The translations under genes were made by a program, and so were the position numbers. Below are positions 32,982 to 41,277 of a DNA stretch of 64,000 nucleotides, in pieces. The notes below the pieces were generated by a model. The model did no database searches. It saw only the letters and a program-made list of their open reading frames with translations, and had not been told where the DNA came from. Source of the DNA: UBA6898 sp964463135 (GTDB taxonomy: Bacteria; Nitrospirota; Thermodesulfovibrionia; Thermodesulfovibrionales; UBA6898); NCBI GenBank assembly GCA_964463135.1, contig CAYXBA010000002.1:186001-250000 (forward strand), in the 5' to 3' direction. Positions within the stretch are counted from its first letter, which is position 1, and every line of letters begins with the position of its first letter.

Positions 32982-33137
32982 TCATTTAGTGCCTTTCTCC
33001 TGCGTCCTGTTCTTTGGCGGTTCAGGTTTGCAGACCGGACAGAAATACTCCCCCAGGTCCAGGGGGCAGACATGCCCTCATTCAGGACAGCAGGTGCAAC
33101 TGTCCGGACTGTTACCGCAGATCATGCACGTTTCCAT
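32982..33137 (-). CDS. Short Cys-rich zinc-ribbon-like ORF with in-frame TGA (putative selenocysteine)
   Basis: 51 codons on the minus strand, ATG 33137 to stop 32982-32984. One internal TGA occurs at 33078-33080 (codon 20). The product reads METCMICGNSPDSCTCCPE-[TGA]-GHVCPLDLGEYFCPVC and a basic tail PKNRTQEKGTK. The TGA falls exactly where CPECGH would need cysteine, with CxxC pairs on both sides. A five-GC hairpin follows at SECIS distance (33050-33066). A consensus promoter on the minus strand (-10 at 33145-33150) would start RNA at about the ATG, so it may be leaderless; yajQ is 24 bp downstream. Metal binding or redox function is inference. A decayed pseudogene or sequence error is possible. 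Confidence 0.5.
33050..33066 (-). promoter_or_regulatory. SECIS-like hairpin in the Cys-rich ORF
   Basis: On the minus strand CCCCC (33066-33062), loop TGGACCT, GGGGG (33054-33050). The loop starts 16 nt after the TGA and has G at its second position, which meets the minimal bacterial SECIS pattern. The stem is only five pairs. Confidence 0.4.
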
Positions 33138-33144
33138 GGTCTGA

Positions 33145-33174
33145 ATTATACTCTTTCAAAATCGTCTTCTTCAA
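33145..33174 (-). promoter_or_regulatory. Promoter for the Cys-rich ORF and yajQ
   Basis: Minus strand TTGAAG (33174-33169), an 18-bp spacer and consensus TATAAT (33150-33145). The expected transcript start coincides with the ATG at 33137. Confidence 0.6.
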
Positions 33175-33189
33175 TAAAAACAGACTGCT

Positions 33190-33206
33190 CGTGATATAAT
33201 ATCACG
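33190..33206 (+). promoter_or_regulatory. Palindromic operator with embedded -10 box upstream of dcd
   Basis: CGTGATATAATATCACG, perfect 8-bp arms around one base. The consensus -10 TATAAT (33195-33200) lies inside it, and no strong -35 is seen. A repressor or activator bound here would control dcd and could affect the divergent yajQ promoter 40 bp away. Confidence 0.55.
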
Positions 33207-33227
33207 CTAATAGGGGGAGATGAACGA

Positions 33228-33776
33228 ATGGTTAAGAGCGATCGCTGGATCATAGAGACTGCGCAGAAGGGTATGATAGAGCCCTTTGAGAATGCACAGG
33301 TGAGGAAGGGTGTCATATCGTTTGGCGTAAGTGCATACGGATATGACATCAGGATCGCCGATGATTTCAAGGTCCCAAAGCCACAGGCCGGTAAAGTGAT
33401 CGACCCCAAGAACTTCGATGAAGGCAACTTCGAACATGTTTCCGGTGAAGTCTGTGAGATTCCTGCCAATTCGTATGTCCTCTGCCGTTCGCTCGAATAT
33501 CTGCGGATACCCCGTGATGTGCTCGTGATCTGCTTTGGTAAATCAACGTATGCCCGGAGCGGCGTTGTCGTAAATATCACGCCCCTTGAGCCTGAATGGG
33601 AGGGTTATATAACCATCTCTGTTTCAAATACCTCGCCTTTTCCGGTAAAGCTCTATGCGAACGAAGGACTGGCACAGCTCGTATTCCTTGGTGCAGATGA
33701 GGTCTGTATGACATCCTATGCTGACAAGAAAGGCAAATACCAGGCGCAGAAAGATATTGTGCTGCCGAAGGTCTAG
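33228..33776 (+). CDS. dcd: dCTP deaminase
   Basis: 182 aa trimeric dUTPase-fold enzyme. SAYGYDIRIADDF near 32, CRSLEYLRIPRDVLVICFGKSTYARSG near 85-110 and the catalytic glutamate region TPLEPEWEGYITISVSN. It turns dCTP to dUTP for thymidylate synthesis. GGGGGAGA precedes the ATG. pyrF follows 12 bp later. Confidence 0.94.
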   Translation: MVKSDRWIIETAQKGMIEPFENAQVRKGVISFGVSAYGYDIRIADDFKVPKPQAGKVIDPKNFDEGNFEHVSGEVCEIPANSYVLCRSLEYLRIPRDVLVICFGKSTYARSGVVVNITPLEPEWEGYITISVSNTSPFPVKLYANEGLAQLVFLGADEVCMTSYADKKGKYQAQKDIVLPKV

Positions 33777-33788
33777 AACCATATTGGT

Positions 33789-34502
33789 ATGAAAGAAAAA
33801 TTAATCCTTGCCCTTGATGTCGCTGATTATGCGTATGCTGCGGAGCTGGTCGACAGGTTCTCTCCATATATAGAGATCTTCAAGGTCGGGCTTGAACTGC
33901 ATACCATTGCCGGATCAAGAATAATCAAAGAGATCCATAAGAGGGGCAAGAAGGTCTTTCTTGATCTCAAATTCCATGACATTCCCAATACGGTCGCCAA
34001 AGCAGGCATAGCTGCTGCACGTTCCGGAGTTTTCATGTTCAATGTTCATGCGTCGGGCGGACTGGACATGATGCAGATATGCCGGGACGAGGTGGTTAAC
34101 GCCTGCCTGAAAGAGAATATCGAGAAGCCCCGCATCATTGCCGTTACCGTACTGACCAGCATGTCGCAGGATGTTCTTAAGCACGAGATCGGTATCCAGC
34201 ACAGCCTCAGAACGCAGGTGAGGCATTTGGCAGGCCTTGCCCTGAAGGCACGCCTTGACGGTGTTGTTGCATCTGCGCAGGAGGCGGCCCTGGTCAGAGG
34301 TCATTGCGGCAGGGGCTTTCTTATTGTGACACCCGGCATCAGACCGACCTGGGCAGCGGCGGACGATCAGCACAGGATGATGACACCGAAAAAGGCCCTG
34401 CATGAAGGAAGTGATTACCTGGTCATGGGCAGGGCGATCCTGAACCATGCCGATCCTGACCGGGCGATAAAACTGATACTGGAAGAGATGGCCCGGGCTT
34501 AA
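33789..34502 (+). CDS. pyrF: Orotidine 5'-phosphate decarboxylase
   Basis: 237 aa TIM barrel. The catalytic Lys-Asp block is FLDLKFHDIPNTV near 58-70. MFNVHASGG, VTPGIRPTWAAADDQHRMMTP and the phosphate site YLVMGRAIL follow the family. It makes UMP. No strong ribosome site; probably coupled to dcd. Confidence 0.95.
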   Translation: MKEKLILALDVADYAYAAELVDRFSPYIEIFKVGLELHTIAGSRIIKEIHKRGKKVFLDLKFHDIPNTVAKAGIAAARSGVFMFNVHASGGLDMMQICRDEVVNACLKENIEKPRIIAVTVLTSMSQDVLKHEIGIQHSLRTQVRHLAGLALKARLDGVVASAQEAALVRGHCGRGFLIVTPGIRPTWAAADDQHRMMTPKKALHEGSDYLVMGRAILNHADPDRAIKLILEEMARA

Positions 34503-34512
34503 CGCCCCGTCA

Positions 34513-35976
34513 GTGTCGATGTCTCTGCTTAAAGATCCTTTCGCATTTTTTTGTCAGCCGACCTTCCGGGAGATTTCTTTTCAGGACCCGTTTGAGGCCT
34601 ATAAAAAGGTCCACTCAGAAAACAGTCTGCTTCTTGAAAGCCTGAAGGGCCCTGAACAGATCTCGCGATATTCATTCATCGGTATCGAGCCCTATCTGAC
34701 CTTCAAGGCAAAAGACGGTCTTGTTGAGATTGACTCTTCTGGCACGAGCATAGAATCACGTGGCAGGCCGCTTCAGCGTCTGCGGGAACTGGTATCGGCT
34801 GTCAGCCACGATCACCTGGAGGGACTTCCGCCGTTTCAGGGGGGGGCAGCCGGCCTGTTCAGCTATGATTTTGTGCGTTACTTCGAGAAATTGCCCGCAA
34901 CTGCAGATGATGACCTCATTATCCCTGATGCACATTTCTTTATGTTCGATCGTGTCATCTCGTTTGATCTGAAGATGAGGAAATGCTGGATCATCGTCTG
35001 TCCGGGCGCACGCGAATGTTCGCAGGGACTCTCTGATATCGCTACGCAAAAAGAAGAATTACAGGAAGAGGCATGGCTCCATATCGAGAGAATAACACAG
35101 ATGCTTGAACAGGACCGAACGACAGAGCGAAGAGAATCCGGCCTGAAGGACATCAGCATAACGGCAGATACGGACAAAGACCACTATATCGCAATGGTAC
35201 AGCGGGCAAAGGAATACATAGCTGCGGGTGATATATTCCAGGCAAATCTTTCCCTTCGACTCTCTGCGCATATCGGAGATACACCCCCTTTGGTTATTTA
35301 TGAGATCCTGCGTGAGGTCAATCCTTCGCCTTTTGCCGCGTTCCTGGATCTTGGCGGTTATCAGGTCGTCAGCTCCTCACCGGAACGGCTTGTCCGCGTC
35401 AATGGCAGGGCTGTTGATACGCGGCCTATTGCCGGTACTCGGCCGCGAGGCAAAGATCTGCAGAGTGATGATGCGATGACAGCTGAACTGCTGCTGAATG
35501 AAAAAGAACGGGCAGAACATATCATGCTCATTGACCTTGAGCGGAATGATATGGGCAAGGTTTGCGACTATGGCAGCGTTCATGTTGATGAACTGATGAC
35601 GACCGAGCTGTACTCACATGTTATCCATATCGTGTCCAATATCAGGGGCCTGCTTGCAGAAGGCATGGACTGCTTTGACGTGATCAGGGCCACGTTTCCG
35701 GGAGGGACCATTACCGGGGTCCCGAAAGTGCGCTGTATGGAAATTATTGACGAACTGGAGCAGCACCGGAGAGGGCCCTATACCGGCTCCATCGGCTATA
35801 TCGGGTTCAACGGGAATATGGACCTTAATATCGTCATCAGGACCTTTCTGATAAAAGAGGGCCGGGCATACGTGCAGGCTGGCGCCGGTATCGTCGCTGA
35901 CTCTGAGCCTGAGCGTGAATATCATGAGAGTTTGAAGAAGGCCGAGGCCTTGATCAGTACGCTGAAGAGGCTGTAG
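34513..35976 (+). CDS. trpE: Anthranilate synthase component I
   Basis: 487 aa chorismate-utilising enzyme. The N-terminal LLES...S (tryptophan-binding) motif occurs as LLLESLKGPEQISRYS. RPIAGTRPRG (Ala rather than the PabB Lys in PIKGT) favours TrpE over aminodeoxychorismate synthase. C-terminal FPGGTITGVPKVR and AGAGIVADSEPEREYHE are conserved. The start is GTG 34513 or ATG 34519. No trpG or other trp gene is next to it, so PabB-like use with a remote amidotransferase is possible. Confidence 0.87.
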   Translation: MSMSLLKDPFAFFCQPTFREISFQDPFEAYKKVHSENSLLLESLKGPEQISRYSFIGIEPYLTFKAKDGLVEIDSSGTSIESRGRPLQRLRELVSAVSHDHLEGLPPFQGGAAGLFSYDFVRYFEKLPATADDDLIIPDAHFFMFDRVISFDLKMRKCWIIVCPGARECSQGLSDIATQKEELQEEAWLHIERITQMLEQDRTTERRESGLKDISITADTDKDHYIAMVQRAKEYIAAGDIFQANLSLRLSAHIGDTPPLVIYEILREVNPSPFAAFLDLGGYQVVSSSPERLVRVNGRAVDTRPIAGTRPRGKDLQSDDAMTAELLLNEKERAEHIMLIDLERNDMGKVCDYGSVHVDELMTTELYSHVIHIVSNIRGLLAEGMDCFDVIRATFPGGTITGVPKVRCMEIIDELEQHRRGPYTGSIGYIGFNGNMDLNIVIRTFLIKEGRAYVQAGAGIVADSEPEREYHESLKKAEALISTLKRL

Positions 35977-35987
35977 GACAAAGTGAA

Positions 35988-36005
35988 GGGGGCTTTGCAG
36001 CCCCC
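35988..36005. terminator. GC hairpin between convergent trpE and CsgG-like gene
   Basis: GGGGGCT-TTGC-AGCCCCC. No strong T-run on either side. It may stop both converging transcripts, with low efficiency on its own. Confidence 0.5.
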
Positions 36006-36012
36006 GGTAAAA

Positions 36013-36747
36013 CTAGTATTTGAAGTATTCCTCAGGTGTGTTGTATGCGATATATTTGACTGCCTCGTAGATGCAGACCCGGATCGCTTTTTCCATGGGC
36101 GTCTTTGAATAGGTGCTCAGACCGCCTGCAAGTCCGACGGTGCCGATGATGCCCCCGCCGAATCCGCCAAGATTGAAATCAGTTGCCTCACCTTCCACCC
36201 GCGTTGCAGCGAGTACCTCTGAGGTTTCGGTATCGATGATCCTGATGTCCATTGCCATGGAGGACTTTTTGATTCCGCCCATTATCCCTCCGAGCCCCCT
36301 CCAGTTGCCGATGCCGATGCCGCCGCTTGTGCCCGACGTGCCCGGGTCCCAGCCTGTTACCGCAGCAACGATAAGGAGATCAGCTCCCTTTACCTTGCCT
36401 CGTTTCTTTGCGGTCTTTTTTTCCGTATATCCCTCTTCGGACAGCCCTATCTCGTCTTTGATAGAATTCATCTCTGCCCTTTCCAGGACCCTGAAGCGTT
36501 TGCTCTGAACCAGCACGGTTGACATCATATCCCTGAGACCGGTTGGTTCGCCATGGCGGTAATCATAGCCTGCCTTCCACTCGAACTTGGCAACGGCGGC
36601 AGCCGCCTTTGGACCGCTGTACGGCGGCAGCTGGCCTTCGCCGGTATCTACCTTGGCAGTCGGTTCAATTGCGTCTGCATGCCCTGCAAACGGCAGACTG
36701 AAAAGCATGATAAAAAGCAGCGAAAGAAATGTAAGGCTTGTCTTCAT
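36013..36747 (-). CDS. CsgG-family exported protein
   Basis: 244 aa from ATG 36747 after GGAGGTAAC; a reading from 36807 adds a non-signal prefix. A cleavable signal peptide (MKTSLTFLSLLFIMLFSLPFAGHA) has no lipobox Cys. The body matches the CsgG/curli-assembly family: LRDMMSTVLVQSKRFRVLERAEM, KGADLLIVAAVTGW and DIRIIDTETSEVLAATRVEG, with a Gly-rich segment. CsgG forms an outer-membrane pore; relatives without the lipid Cys may be periplasmic. No curli subunit genes are adjacent. Confidence 0.85.
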   Translation of the reverse strand: MKTSLTFLSLLFIMLFSLPFAGHADAIEPTAKVDTGEGQLPPYSGPKAAAAVAKFEWKAGYDYRHGEPTGLRDMMSTVLVQSKRFRVLERAEMNSIKDEIGLSEEGYTEKKTAKKRGKVKGADLLIVAAVTGWDPGTSGTSGGIGIGNWRGLGGIMGGIKKSSMAMDIRIIDTETSEVLAATRVEGEATDFNLGGFGGGIIGTVGLAGGLSTYSKTPMEKAIRVCIYEAVKYIAYNTPEEYFKY

Positions 36748-36931
36748 GTTACCTCCACAGTAATCGGTATGTTTTAACCTAACATAAAATTCCAAAGAAA
36801 GGAACACGCTGGCGACCCGTTTCGCAGGAGAAAGAAGTCAAAAATATTTTTTTGTCTGACCAACAGGTGTAAATATGCGGTTGTGTCGCTTAGGCAGCCT
36901 GTCATCAGAAAGAGTGGCTGCAGGGATATGG
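36748..36931. other. Spacer with no supported gene
   Basis: Between the CsgG-like gene and the long hairpin. No RNA gene or promoter of high quality was recognised. Confidence 0.3.
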
Positions 36932-36975
36932 TACAATAGAGAAGGCATCTCCTGCGAGATGCCTTCTCTATTGTA
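36932..36975. repeat. Perfect 20-bp inverted repeat
   Basis: Two 20-bp arms (36932-36951, beginning TACAATAGAG, and 36956-36975) around the loop CTGC, with no mismatch. It lies 13 bp beyond the end of the VCBS gene on the minus strand. No T-tract follows, so it acts as an RNA-stabilising or terminator-like structure, or it is a miniature repeat. Confidence 0.7.
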
Positions 36976-36988
36976 ATACTGTCTCTGG

Positions 36989-39139
36989 TCAGGGTGCGGT
37001 TATCGTGAAGTACCTGTCGGTTATGTCAGTTGCAACGGTCGTGCTGCCAGCTTTCAGTTCGATCTTAATCAGGAAACAGTGTCTTGTCTCTGTGAAGGCC
37101 GGGATGACCCAGGTATACATGGGTGGGAAGGGAATTGGATTCAGCGATTCTATCTGTTTCCAGGAACCGCCATCCCAGTATGACAGCTTGATCGAAGTCG
37201 GCGTCTTCTTTGTGGTATAGGTCTCCCAGCCGATGGTCAATGTTCCTGGGACTGCGGCTTCCTCTCCGCCGTTGGGGAAAACAATACGTGCTGCTTCTAT
37301 GGCAAAGGTCGATTTTGACATGCCTTCTGCAACGATCTTTTTGGAGGCATTGTATCCTACGATCTTGATGATATTATCATTCGAGTTCAGCGTCTTGGGG
37401 AGTTTGAAATTCCAATTGTAACTGGTAACGCTGCCGACCTTGGCCAATTTCTTGAAAGTCTTACCATTGTTTTCAGAGTGATAGACCATGTAACTTACGG
37501 CCCCGGGGAATGCATCCCAGGTGATCAGGTGAGCAGAACCGGTACGAATATGTTCGCCGCCTGCAGGTGACGTTACATTGATGCCCGCGTTAGGCGTATT
37601 AATGAGAAACGAAAGGGTATCATCCTTATAATTTGTTGTTATCAGATCAATATGACCGTCTGAGTCGAAATCACCTGCTGCTACGGCAATAGGGCTAGAA
37701 CCGACCGCAAAAGTGAGGGGTTCCTGGAATTTGCCGTTTCCGTTGCCATAGATTACTGAGAGCCTGTCGTTCGATAAATGCGTTGCTGCAAGATCGGTCA
37801 AACCGTCTCCGTTAAGATCTTCGGCTGTAAGCGCAGCAGGAAACTGATCCACGGTAATATACTGTGACAGATCGAGCATATTTGAACCCAGGCCAAGGAG
37901 TACTGAAATTTCCTTGTTGTTTGAGATGGCTACAGCAAGATCAGGCAGACCATCGCCGTTAAAATCGCCCTTTACCATTGCGAGAGGAGTCGGTCCTATC
38001 ACATACTTATTGGGCTTTGTCATGGTGTATGTGCTGTCCGCGTTCTTGGTCAGCGACAGAATGGTGACATTATTTTGCGAATCCGCGACTGCAAGCTCAT
38101 CCTTGGCCACTAATTCATCAACATTAAAGTCGGCAGCAATGATAGCAACCGGATTGCCTCCTGCAGGGAACGCCTTCTCAGTGGCTGTATAACCGCCGAT
38201 TCCGTCGCCGATCAGAACAGTGATATTGCTCGACTTGAGATTTGCTACCGCAATATCAATAAAGCCGTCGCCGTCAAGATCCCCGCTTGTCAGAGAATAG
38301 GGCGTGCTGCCTGCCGCGTACGTTGCGGTAGTCGGAAAGCCGCCTGCTCCGTCGCCGAACAAAATGGTAATGTCATTGCTGCCGGAATTGGCGACAGCAA
38401 GGTCAGCCTTGCCGTCGCTGTTAAAGTCGCCGCTAATGACAGCATAGGGTTCAGTTCCTACGGCAATATCATTTCTTGAGAAGGTACCGTCACCATTCCC
38501 GAGCATGACAGAGACCGTATTATCGGTGAAATTAGCCACGGCAATATCACGTATGCCGGAAGATGAGGAGAAAACCTGCAGTTCAGATACAGAAAAGAGG
38601 CCATCACCCCCGGTTGCATAAATGCGGATATACCGTGCAGAAACAGCTCCCAGAGTTCCGCTGTCCCGGGTACGCAACCCGCCCCCGCTTGACACAGGAA
38701 CGTTATAGAGTGCTGTCCAGAGTATGCCGTCCAGGGAATACTCAACTCTGTAGGTATCGTTGTCATCTGCCTGAACAATAACACGATTTATTTCGGGATA
38801 GGGCTGCCCCAGATCTATTCTCAATTCCTCATTGAGTTCAACCGCATATGTCGAATTGTTCCAGCCGGTTCCTTCCGGCGCAAAAACATTGTTTGTTATC
38901 AGCGCGGGTGATCCGAATGCAGGGGAGTTACTTGCCGTAACAGGCTTACTCTGCGATATGTTAACAGAAACAATATGAGAGGAAACGAACTGCCCAGTCA
39001 CGATTGCACTTGGGCCTGCGCCCGCCGGCAGGCTGACCGCCGGTGCAAAAGCAGCAGCATGGACCGGAGACTGGATTCCGGCCAGCGCAGTTGCCATGAC
39101 CAAGATGGATAAAAACAGCATATTCCTGAGTTTTGACAT
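36989..39139 (-). CDS. Exported FG-GAP/VCBS-repeat protein with discoidin-like domain
   Basis: 716 aa from ATG 39139 after GGAGGTAGC. Signal peptide (MSKLRNMLFLSILVMATALAG...VHA). A first half-repeat (PAVSLPAGAGPSA) is interrupted by an F5/8-type C (discoidin) domain, residues about 70-190 (SVNISQSKPVTASNS; YRVEYSLDG; SARYIRIYATGG). About six FG-GAP/VCBS repeats follow with calcium-type loops such as DFNSDGKADLAVANSG and DLDGDGFIDIAVANL. Two Ig-like/Ser-Thr-rich C-terminal domains end it. Likely a secreted or surface adhesin/binding protein; substrate unknown. The Gsp system in this window is a possible exporter. Confidence 0.85.
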   Translation of the reverse strand: MSKLRNMLFLSILVMATALAGIQSPVHAAAFAPAVSLPAGAGPSAIVTGQFVSSHIVSVNISQSKPVTASNSPAFGSPALITNNVFAPEGTGWNNSTYAVELNEELRIDLGQPYPEINRVIVQADDNDTYRVEYSLDGILWTALYNVPVSSGGGLRTRDSGTLGAVSARYIRIYATGGDGLFSVSELQVFSSSSGIRDIAVANFTDNTVSVMLGNGDGTFSRNDIAVGTEPYAVISGDFNSDGKADLAVANSGSNDITILFGDGAGGFPTTATYAAGSTPYSLTSGDLDGDGFIDIAVANLKSSNITVLIGDGIGGYTATEKAFPAGGNPVAIIAADFNVDELVAKDELAVADSQNNVTILSLTKNADSTYTMTKPNKYVIGPTPLAMVKGDFNGDGLPDLAVAISNNKEISVLLGLGSNMLDLSQYITVDQFPAALTAEDLNGDGLTDLAATHLSNDRLSVIYGNGNGKFQEPLTFAVGSSPIAVAAGDFDSDGHIDLITTNYKDDTLSFLINTPNAGINVTSPAGGEHIRTGSAHLITWDAFPGAVSYMVYHSENNGKTFKKLAKVGSVTSYNWNFKLPKTLNSNDNIIKIVGYNASKKIVAEGMSKSTFAIEAARIVFPNGGEEAAVPGTLTIGWETYTTKKTPTSIKLSYWDGGSWKQIESLNPIPFPPMYTWVIPAFTETRHCFLIKIELKAGSTTVATDITDRYFTITAP

Positions 39140-39247
39140 GCTACCTCCAATGATTTTGAGCTTAAAGATCTGCCTCAAATTATAGAACCTCAGCCATGAA
39201 ATATTCTAGTCTTATCGACAGGCAGTTGAAATATTTTTTCAGGGCCG

Positions 39248-40942
39248 CTAGAGACGTCCTGAGCGGATGATCGAGATTATGAGCCAGATGCCGAGAAAGA
39301 AGGCAAAAGCAAAGGCGGAAAGGCCGAGCAGGGAGATGCCTCTATAGGTAGGGCCGACGCCGGTGGCATGCATGATCGCAGAACTCAGCAGGATAGCGCT
39401 GATGATCATGCTGAAAGATATCCGGTTGCTCGACCGGTCCATGTCCCGTATGAAACGGTCTATGCCGATATGGGTCATTTTAATATGAAAGTCGTCCCGG
39501 AGCACTTTTTGGACCACCTGCCTGAGCTGTTTCGGGAAGAGGATGGCAAAGTCGCTGAGATCAGAAACATTTTTTCGGGCTTTTTCGTAGAGCTTTCCCG
39601 GGCTCATCCGTTCCTTCACGATCTTTGAGGCATACGGCTCCGCTGCAGAGATAAAATCAAAATCAGGGTCAAGCTCCCGGCCGATGTTCTCCAGGATGAG
39701 CATCGCCTTGTTGATAAGCAGAAGATCCGACGGTATTTTCATTTTGTGCTTGATCGCGAGATGCATAACGGTATCAAGGTATTCGGCAAAGTTGATTTCC
39801 TTGATGGTCAGGCCGTACAGGGGTTCGAGAAAGTCGGCAAGATCTGCCTTGAACTCTTTCCGGAAAATATCCAGATCAACGTGCTCAGGCACGAGGCCAA
39901 GCTCGATATACTGGTCAATAAGGCTGTCAAAGTTCTTCTGGATCAGCGCGAGAAAAGTATTCGCCATGGTCTCCCGCATTTCCGGCGTTACCCTGCCGAC
40001 AATGCCGAAGTCCATGAACCCGATCTGCCCGGACGGCATGGCGAAGATATTCCCCGCATGGGGATCGGCATGAAAGAAGCCGTCCTCAAGGATCTGTTTG
40101 AAATATGCGTTGATGCCTGCCTTTGCAAGCTTTACACGGTCAAGGCCGAGTTTTGTAATACCTTCAATGTCATCCAGACGGACGCCTTCGATCCGCTCCA
40201 TGACGATGATCTTGTCTGTAGAGAAGTCAGCGTGCACTGCGGGTATATGGACATCAGGGATAAGCTCAAAGTTCTTTTTGAAGCGGATGCAGTTCCTCGC
40301 CTCCTCGGCAAAGTCCAGTTCTTTTCTGACCGTACGGCTGAATTCCTCGACAATGCCCGAGGGATTAAAGAACGCGCTCTCCGGAAAATATTTTTCCATG
40401 AGTCCGGCAGCGAAATTCAGTATGCCGATGTCGGTCTCTATCTGCTCCCTGATGCGGGGCCGCTGGACCTTGACAATGACCTTGCTGCCGTCGAGCAGCG
40501 TGGCAAAGTGCACCTGGGCGATGGATGCCGCAGCGATCGGTGTTGCATCAAATTCCGAAAAAAGCTGATCGATCCTGCCGGTCGTTTCCTGCTCGATTAT
40601 CTGTACAGCCTCGTCGCTCGAAAAAGGCGGAACCCGGTCCTGAAGCTTCTTGAATTCATCCGCAAACCTTTTGGTTATAAGGTCAGGGCGTGATGAGAGT
40701 ATCTGGGCAAGTTTGATAAAACTGGGGCCGAGCTCGGCAAAGGCCATTCTCAGACGCTCTGCTACTGCAGGCTCCTTTACTGACGGCCACTGGCCGAAAG
40801 ACTTGAGCCTTTTTCTGAACGGTACGAACCTGCTCAGGTGTATCTGATCTATGACCTTGCCGAATCCGTATTTCAGAAAGACATTGACGATCTGCCGGAT
40901 CCGGTTAATGCTCCGGCGGAGCCTGAAGTAGCTAAAAGGCAT
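39248..40942 (-). CDS. ubiB: UbiB/ABC1-family atypical kinase
   Basis: 564 aa. The protein-kinase-like core has the Ala-rich loop AAASIAQVHFATL near 128, invariant Lys in VIVKVQRP near 150, HADPHAGNIFAMP near 280 and MDFGIVGRV near 300. Two C-terminal transmembrane helices are in the last 60 residues. The usual KxGQ motif reads KLAQ here (FIKLAQILSSRPD). UbiB proteins are needed for quinone synthesis by an ATPase mechanism still debated. Downstream of a phasin-like gene, 17 bp apart. Confidence 0.92.
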   Translation of the reverse strand: MPFSYFRLRRSINRIRQIVNVFLKYGFGKVIDQIHLSRFVPFRKRLKSFGQWPSVKEPAVAERLRMAFAELGPSFIKLAQILSSRPDLITKRFADEFKKLQDRVPPFSSDEAVQIIEQETTGRIDQLFSEFDATPIAAASIAQVHFATLLDGSKVIVKVQRPRIREQIETDIGILNFAAGLMEKYFPESAFFNPSGIVEEFSRTVRKELDFAEEARNCIRFKKNFELIPDVHIPAVHADFSTDKIIVMERIEGVRLDDIEGITKLGLDRVKLAKAGINAYFKQILEDGFFHADPHAGNIFAMPSGQIGFMDFGIVGRVTPEMRETMANTFLALIQKNFDSLIDQYIELGLVPEHVDLDIFRKEFKADLADFLEPLYGLTIKEINFAEYLDTVMHLAIKHKMKIPSDLLLINKAMLILENIGRELDPDFDFISAAEPYASKIVKERMSPGKLYEKARKNVSDLSDFAILFPKQLRQVVQKVLRDDFHIKMTHIGIDRFIRDMDRSSNRISFSMIISAILLSSAIMHATGVGPTYRGISLLGLSAFAFAFFLGIWLIISIIRSGRL

Positions 40943-40959
40943 ACGGGGACCTTAACCGG

Positions 40960-41268
40960 TCAGCTCTTCTGCTCCTCAAGCTTCTTGATCCTTTCGGTGA
41001 GCGCAACGATCTGCTCGTTCATTTTGTCAAGGTCATCCTTTGAGGGCAGTTTCATTTTGTCGATCGTCTTTTTCATGAGGTCATTCAGGCTGTTGGAGAT
41101 ATCTTCCGTGTTCTTCTCGGCCTTTTCTGTCCATTCCTTGACAAGTTTTGCCCCCTGTGACTCGCTCAGTTCGCCTTTCTTGACAACTTCATCAACGAAC
41201 TCCTTCACCTTTTCCTGTACGCCGAAACCCAAGAGCATTGCGTTCCTGATGATCTCGAAAATAGCCAT
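40960..41268 (-). CDS. Phasin-like coiled-coil protein
   Basis: 102 aa, mostly helical and charged. After a short hydrophobic start (MAIFEIIRNAMLLGFG) comes VQEKVKEFVDEVVKKGELSESQGAK, then a C-terminal leucine-zipper-like stretch ending IVALTERIKKLEEQKS. It resembles the phasin/PhaF-type family seen next to ubiB in many bacteria. PHA granule binding is not implied; no pha gene is here. It lies between alaS and ubiB on the same strand. Confidence 0.75.
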   Translation of the reverse strand: MAIFEIIRNAMLLGFGVQEKVKEFVDEVVKKGELSESQGAKLVKEWTEKAEKNTEDISNSLNDLMKKTIDKMKLPSKDDLDKMNEQIVALTERIKKLEEQKS

Positions 41269-41277
41269 AATGCCTCC

